Assembly: GCA_964514145.1 (NCBI GenBank)
Contig: CAZEPM010000041.1
Coordinates: 1 to 16,730 of the forward strand
DNA length: 16,730 bases
Direction of reading: 5' to 3'
DNA from: Phocaeicola_A sp964514145
Lineage (GTDB): Bacteria; Bacteroidota; Bacteroidia; Bacteroidales; Bacteroidaceae
Shown: piece by piece, positions 14,006-16,730 of the stretch
Position numbering within the stretch: position 1 is the stretch's first letter
How the letters are laid out: each line of letters starts with the position of its first letter
Program-made: the position numbers and the translations under genes
Notes under the pieces: model-generated
The model's database searches: none
What the model was told of the DNA's origin: nothing
The model's input: the letters and a program-made list of their open reading frames with translations, nothing else

Positions 14006-14821
14006 TTATCTTTTGATGATGATTTTACAAAGTTGCTTCCCCATTTTGCATCCGGCATAAATGAGAATAGAAAAGAATATGATGGCTGCCCCGGAAGGAA
14101 CGTTCCACAAGTAAGACAGCAGGAGCCCGCCCAGACAACTGAGCCATGCAATGAGAATGGAGAGTCCGATGATGTGACGAAAGTTATAGGTGAAAAGATT
14201 GGCTGTCATTTGCGGGATGGTAAGTAGCGAGATGGCCAAAACGATGCCGACCATGCGCAGACAGGCTACAATAGTGAGGGCGATGAACATCATGAGTCCG
14301 TATTCGATAAGAGTCACAGGCAGTCGTTGGGAGCGGGCAAACTCTCGGTCGAAAGCCGTGCAGACAATGGGACGCAAGAAAAGAGTGAATATCAGCGCCA
14401 ACACGATGGCCAGACCGATAAGTATGATAATGTCGGTACGCGTGATGGTGAGGATGTTGCCAAAGAGATAAGAAGACAGATCGGGTACGAATCCAGGAGT
14501 GAGAAAGCTGAAAATGATGCCGATAGCCATCCCGAATGTCCAGAACACGGCGATGGCTGAGTCTTCACGCATGTCGCGGCGCCTGCTGAGCCATTCCACC
14601 CCGAAAGCGGACAATACGGCAAAGATGGCTGCTCCCAAAATGGGGGAGATTCCCAGATAGACACCTAGTCCGATACCGCCAAACGAAGCATGCGTGATGC
14701 CTCCGCTGATAAACACGAGGCGGCGGGTAACAATATAAGTGCCGATGATGCCGCAGGCAATACTAGCGAACAGGCTGCCTAAGAGTGCGTTTTGGAAAAA
14801 GGTGTATTGCAGTATGTCCAT
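14006..14821 (-). CDS. Metal ABC transporter permease (ZnuB/MntB-type, ABC-3 family)
   Basis: This inner-membrane permease is of the ABC-3 family that imports Zn2+, Mn2+ or Fe2+. The 271-residue protein is almost entirely hydrophobic with about eight to nine predicted helices. The conserved N-terminal motif SGGITHASFGGIGLG (from residue 39) follows TYIVTRRLVF, as in ZnuB and MntB, and a PQMTA-containing cytoplasmic loop lies toward the C terminus. It is complete, ending with a basic KIIIKR tail. The matching ATPase (ZnuC type) and periplasmic binding protein (ZnuA type) are not in this window, so they must be encoded elsewhere. The gene sits 74 nt after the cysteine-motif membrane protein and 8 nt before tsaE. 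The metal cannot be decided from sequence. Confidence 0.9.
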   Translation of the reverse strand: MDILQYTFFQNALLGSLFASIACGIIGTYIVTRRLVFISGGITHASFGGIGLGVYLGISPILGAAIFAVLSAFGVEWLSRRRDMREDSAIAVFWTFGMAIGIIFSFLTPGFVPDLSSYLFGNILTITRTDIIILIGLAIVLALIFTLFLRPIVCTAFDREFARSQRLPVTLIEYGLMMFIALTIVACLRMVGIVLAISLLTIPQMTANLFTYNFRHIIGLSILIAWLSCLGGLLLSYLWNVPSGAAIIFFSILIYAGCKMGKQLCKIIIKR

Positions 14822-14895
14822 GGTCGGTGTGTTTGTATTTGTTGTCTGGTTTGTGGTTGTATGTTGGAACCTGTCGGTCGGATTCCGGTTTCAGC

Positions 14896-15324
14896 TTAGG
14901 GTTGGTTGCGGATTTCTCTGACCAGTAATACAATTTCGTCTTTGAGGGCATCCGGTAGTTCGATTTTCCTGAGTTGCAGACTTCTCACCCAGCCGGGAAC
15001 TTCGTCGGTACGCATGGTGTAGAGCACCTCGCGGAAGGTCTCTATCTGCTCGTCGGTGTACTGATCAGAAGGTGTGTGTTGGTAGTTGTCCAGCTCTTCG
15101 TCATCATAGTATACAACTTTCGGACTGACTCCGGCCAACAGGCTTTCGCGTTCGCACACGGCATGTTGTCCGCAGCATCCGCCGGCTACCGGTTTGTTTT
15201 CAGCCTGTGGTGTGTGTTCCGGCGGGGCTGACGGATGGCGTTTTCCTTGCCACACGTGTCCGACATAGACTGCTAGACCTAGTGCGACAATTAGTCCGAC
15301 GAGCAAGAGAGAGAGTTCTATCAT
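14896..15324 (-). CDS. Membrane-anchored cysteine-motif protein of unknown function
   Basis: Function not recognised. The 142-residue protein starts with one N-terminal hydrophobic helix (about 4-24). A Pro/His-rich linker (29-46) follows, then a compact cysteine cluster GGCCGQHAVCE with C50, C51, H54 and C57, and an acidic region VVYYDDEELDNYQ (70-82). The C-terminal segment (about 88-142) is predicted helical and contains GWVRSLQLRKIELPDALKDE. The CC-x2-H-x2-C cluster could bind a metal or cofactor near the membrane. I have a weak memory of similar Bacteroidales proteins but no reliable name. The ATG at 15324 overlaps the aroA stop as ATGA, a clear sign of translational coupling, so the longer in-frame extension to 15519, which lies over aroA coding sequence, is rejected. 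The metal-type permease follows 74 nt downstream. Confidence 0.85.
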   Translation of the reverse strand: MIELSLLLVGLIVALGLAVYVGHVWQGKRHPSAPPEHTPQAENKPVAGGCCGQHAVCERESLLAGVSPKVVYYDDEELDNYQHTPSDQYTDEQIETFREVLYTMRTDEVPGWVRSLQLRKIELPDALKDEIVLLVREIRNQP

Positions 15325-16550
15325 AGTGTGGTGTATGTAAATCCGGCCATTGTCAGGTCGTCCCAAAAGTACGGATACGACTTCGACACAACTTCCGGAT
15401 GGTTGATACGTAGGTGAGGGAAGCGGAAGGCTGCCGGTGCGAAAGCCATTGCCATGCGATGATCCTCGTAGGTGTCGATTGTCGGTTGTTTGTCGGGTTC
15501 CGTGCGTTCTCCATTCCACATCAGGATGGAATGGTCGACCTCTTGGATTACATAGCCCAGTTTACGCATTTCGGCTATGAGGGCAACCATTCGGTCGGTC
15601 TCTTTAATTTTCAGACTTTGCAGTCCGCTGAACCGGAAGGGGACATCGGCCAGTGCACACAACACGACAAACGTTTGTGCCAAATCGGGTTGGTCGATGA
15701 AGTCATAGTCCATGCGATGGCAGGTTCGCTGACTCTTTGTCAGATAAGCGCTGCCATAGGTGAAGCTCGTTTTTACGCCTAAGTCGCTACACAAGCTGGC
15801 TACGACACTGTCTCCTTGATAGCTGTCTTCCCATAATCCGGGCAGTTCGATGCGGGCATCGTCGCACAATGCAGCTATCTGATACCAGTATGATGCGGCA
15901 CTCCAGTCGCTTTCTATGGTGAACGACTGTGGTTGGTAGGGTTGTGCATCTACGCAGATGGTTTGTGTGTCAGCCCAATCAGCTTGGGCCCCAAACTCTT
16001 TCATCAGTTTCAGAGTCAGTTCGATATAGGGTCGTGAGATGACGGCTCCCGTGAGATGCAACGTCAGTCCTTGCGGTAACATCGGCGCAATCATCAGTAA
16101 AGCCGAGATATATTGCGAACTGATGTTTCCAGGCAGACTGACCTCGTTGCCCGTTATTTCTTTTCCGTTGATGCGCAGTGGCGGGTAGCCATCGTCTTTA
16201 AGGTAGGCGATGTCTGCCCCAAGTGTGCGCAGGGCATCGACCAATGGCCGGATAGGTCGTTGTTGCATGCGTTGCGTACCGGTCATGATGTGGGTCTTTC
16301 CGTGCTGTATGGCATAGTATGCCGTAAGAAAACGCATGGCTGTGCCTGCTGCCATGATGTCGATGGTTTCATCTTGCGATTGCAGAGCTTCTACCATTAC
16401 CCGCGTGTCGTCACAGTCGGAAAGATTGTGGATGGGCGACTCGCTGTGTGCCAATGCATGGATAATCAGCGTGCGGTTGCAGATGCTTTTCGACGAAGGT
16501 AACAAGATGGTCGTCTGTATGTGTGTGGGAGCGGAGATTTGTATTTGCAT
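15321..16550 (-). CDS. aroA: 3-phosphoshikimate 1-carboxyvinyltransferase (EPSP synthase)
   Basis: This cytosolic sixth step of the shikimate pathway joins shikimate-3-phosphate and phosphoenolpyruvate to give EPSP, leading to chorismate and aromatic amino acids. The 409-residue protein has LPSSKSICNRTLI at 17-29, with K21, S22 and R26 at the substrate-binding positions. AGTAMRFLTAYY follows, then SSQYISALLM, LKIKETDRMVAL and the C-terminal YEDHRMAMAFAP, which hold the catalytic and PEP-contacting residues. It is slightly shorter than E. coli AroA (427). The usual LPGSKS loop reads LPSSKS, and MR-F-L replaces MRPL in the AGTAMR motif. It is the first gene of the minus-strand operon and overlaps the cysteine-motif gene by 4 nt (ATGA). 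A -7 element lies about 26 nt upstream of the start. Confidence 0.95.
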   Translation of the reverse strand: MQIQISAPTHIQTTILLPSSKSICNRTLIIHALAHSESPIHNLSDCDDTRVMVEALQSQDETIDIMAAGTAMRFLTAYYAIQHGKTHIMTGTQRMQQRPIRPLVDALRTLGADIAYLKDDGYPPLRINGKEITGNEVSLPGNISSQYISALLMIAPMLPQGLTLHLTGAVISRPYIELTLKLMKEFGAQADWADTQTICVDAQPYQPQSFTIESDWSAASYWYQIAALCDDARIELPGLWEDSYQGDSVVASLCSDLGVKTSFTYGSAYLTKSQRTCHRMDYDFIDQPDLAQTFVVLCALADVPFRFSGLQSLKIKETDRMVALIAEMRKLGYVIQEVDHSILMWNGERTEPDKQPTIDTYEDHRMAMAFAPAAFRFPHLRINHPEVVSKSYPYFWDDLTMAGFTYTTL

Positions 16551-16575
16551 GTCGTTCTATAATCAGCTAGCGATG

Positions 16576-16583
16576 CAAAAATA
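16576..16583 (-). promoter_or_regulatory. Possible -7 element for the aroA operon
   Basis: TATTTTTG on the minus strand (16583-16576) matches TAnnTTTG and leaves a leader of about 20 nt to the aroA ATG at 16550. No TTTG/TTG is found at the expected distance upstream, so it is a partial match. The remaining 147 nt to the window edge hold no complete gene. Confidence 0.5.
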
Positions 16584-16730
16584 GTGATAAAAAGCGTAGG
16601 GCATATGCGAATTGGTTGAAAACTGTAGGTAAAGCTTTGTGTTTGGCTATCGGATGTTTGCTTGTGTGCAGTATAACTGTTTTTTGTAGTCCGATGGGAA
16701 AAATATTGCATCACACGGTTTATGGAGAAA

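Noticed and set aside
15325..15519. N-terminal extension of the cysteine-motif protein
   Set aside because: The extra residues fall within aroA coding sequence and are Arg/Ser/Gly-rich without family character. The ATGA overlap at 15321-15324 gives a better start, directly before the membrane helix.
16722..16730. ATGGAGAAA at the window edge as the start of a plus-strand gene
   Set aside because: Only three codons are visible and no promoter was found upstream, so it cannot be supported, though a divergent gene here is plausible.
1..16730. CRISPR array, IS element, prophage, integron or defence island
   Set aside because: No regularly spaced repeats, transposase, integrase, Cas, restriction-modification or toxin genes were seen. 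YraN has a nuclease-like fold but is a core gene.

Overview
The window reads as chromosomal DNA from a member of the Bacteroidota, most likely order Bacteroidales. Four lines of evidence support this. Several intergenic gaps carry promoters of the form TTTG/TTG, a spacer of about 18-20, then TAnnTTTG, which is the signature of the Bacteroidetes primary sigma factor. Start codons lack obvious Shine-Dalgarno sequences and sit in A/T-rich leaders. A DUF4834-type gene and several other proteins have a Bacteroidales look. The gene pairing psd-pssA divergent from dnaE-trxA also fits. No phage, IS element, CRISPR array, integrase or plasmid gene was found, and every recognised gene looks intact.

Layout. 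From 1 to 4475, everything recognised reads on the minus strand. Read in transcription order it is yraN (UPF0102), a birA-type biotin-protein ligase lacking the N-terminal HTH domain, a MATE exporter, a GDP-mannose pyrophosphorylase (manC), tRNA-Gln(TTG) and tRNA-Lys(TTT). Each tRNA has its own well-formed promoter. From 4553 to 6284 the genes are on the plus strand: a 78-residue ribbon-helix-helix-like protein, tadA (tRNA wobble adenosine deaminase) and a family-2 glycosyltransferase. From 8240 down to 6430 lies a minus-strand phospholipid operon, psd - pssA - DUF4834. From 8428 to 13021, on the plus strand, are dnaE (the replicative polymerase alpha subunit, with a PHP domain that appears metal-competent), trxA with its own promoter, a strong two-tier terminator, and a very acidic unknown protein. 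From 16550 down to 13325 is a tightly packed minus-strand operon: aroA, a membrane-anchored cysteine-motif protein that overlaps it by ATGA, a metal-type ABC-3 permease, tsaE, and a small two-helix membrane protein resembling the Imm17 immunity family.

How the genes work together. Most are housekeeping functions: replication, thioredoxin reduction, tRNA modification (TadA wobble inosine; TsaE in t6A), phosphatidylethanolamine synthesis in two consecutive steps (PssA then Psd), biotinylation, GDP-mannose supply and the shikimate pathway. I do not see a clear new multi-gene system. The most interesting leads are the small unknown proteins locked into housekeeping operons: the RHH-like protein with tadA, the Imm17-like protein with tsaE without a toxin, the CC-x5-C membrane protein next to an ABC permease that has no ATPase or binding protein nearby, and the acidic protein behind the trxA terminator. 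All functional assignments rest on motif reading by eye; no database search was run.
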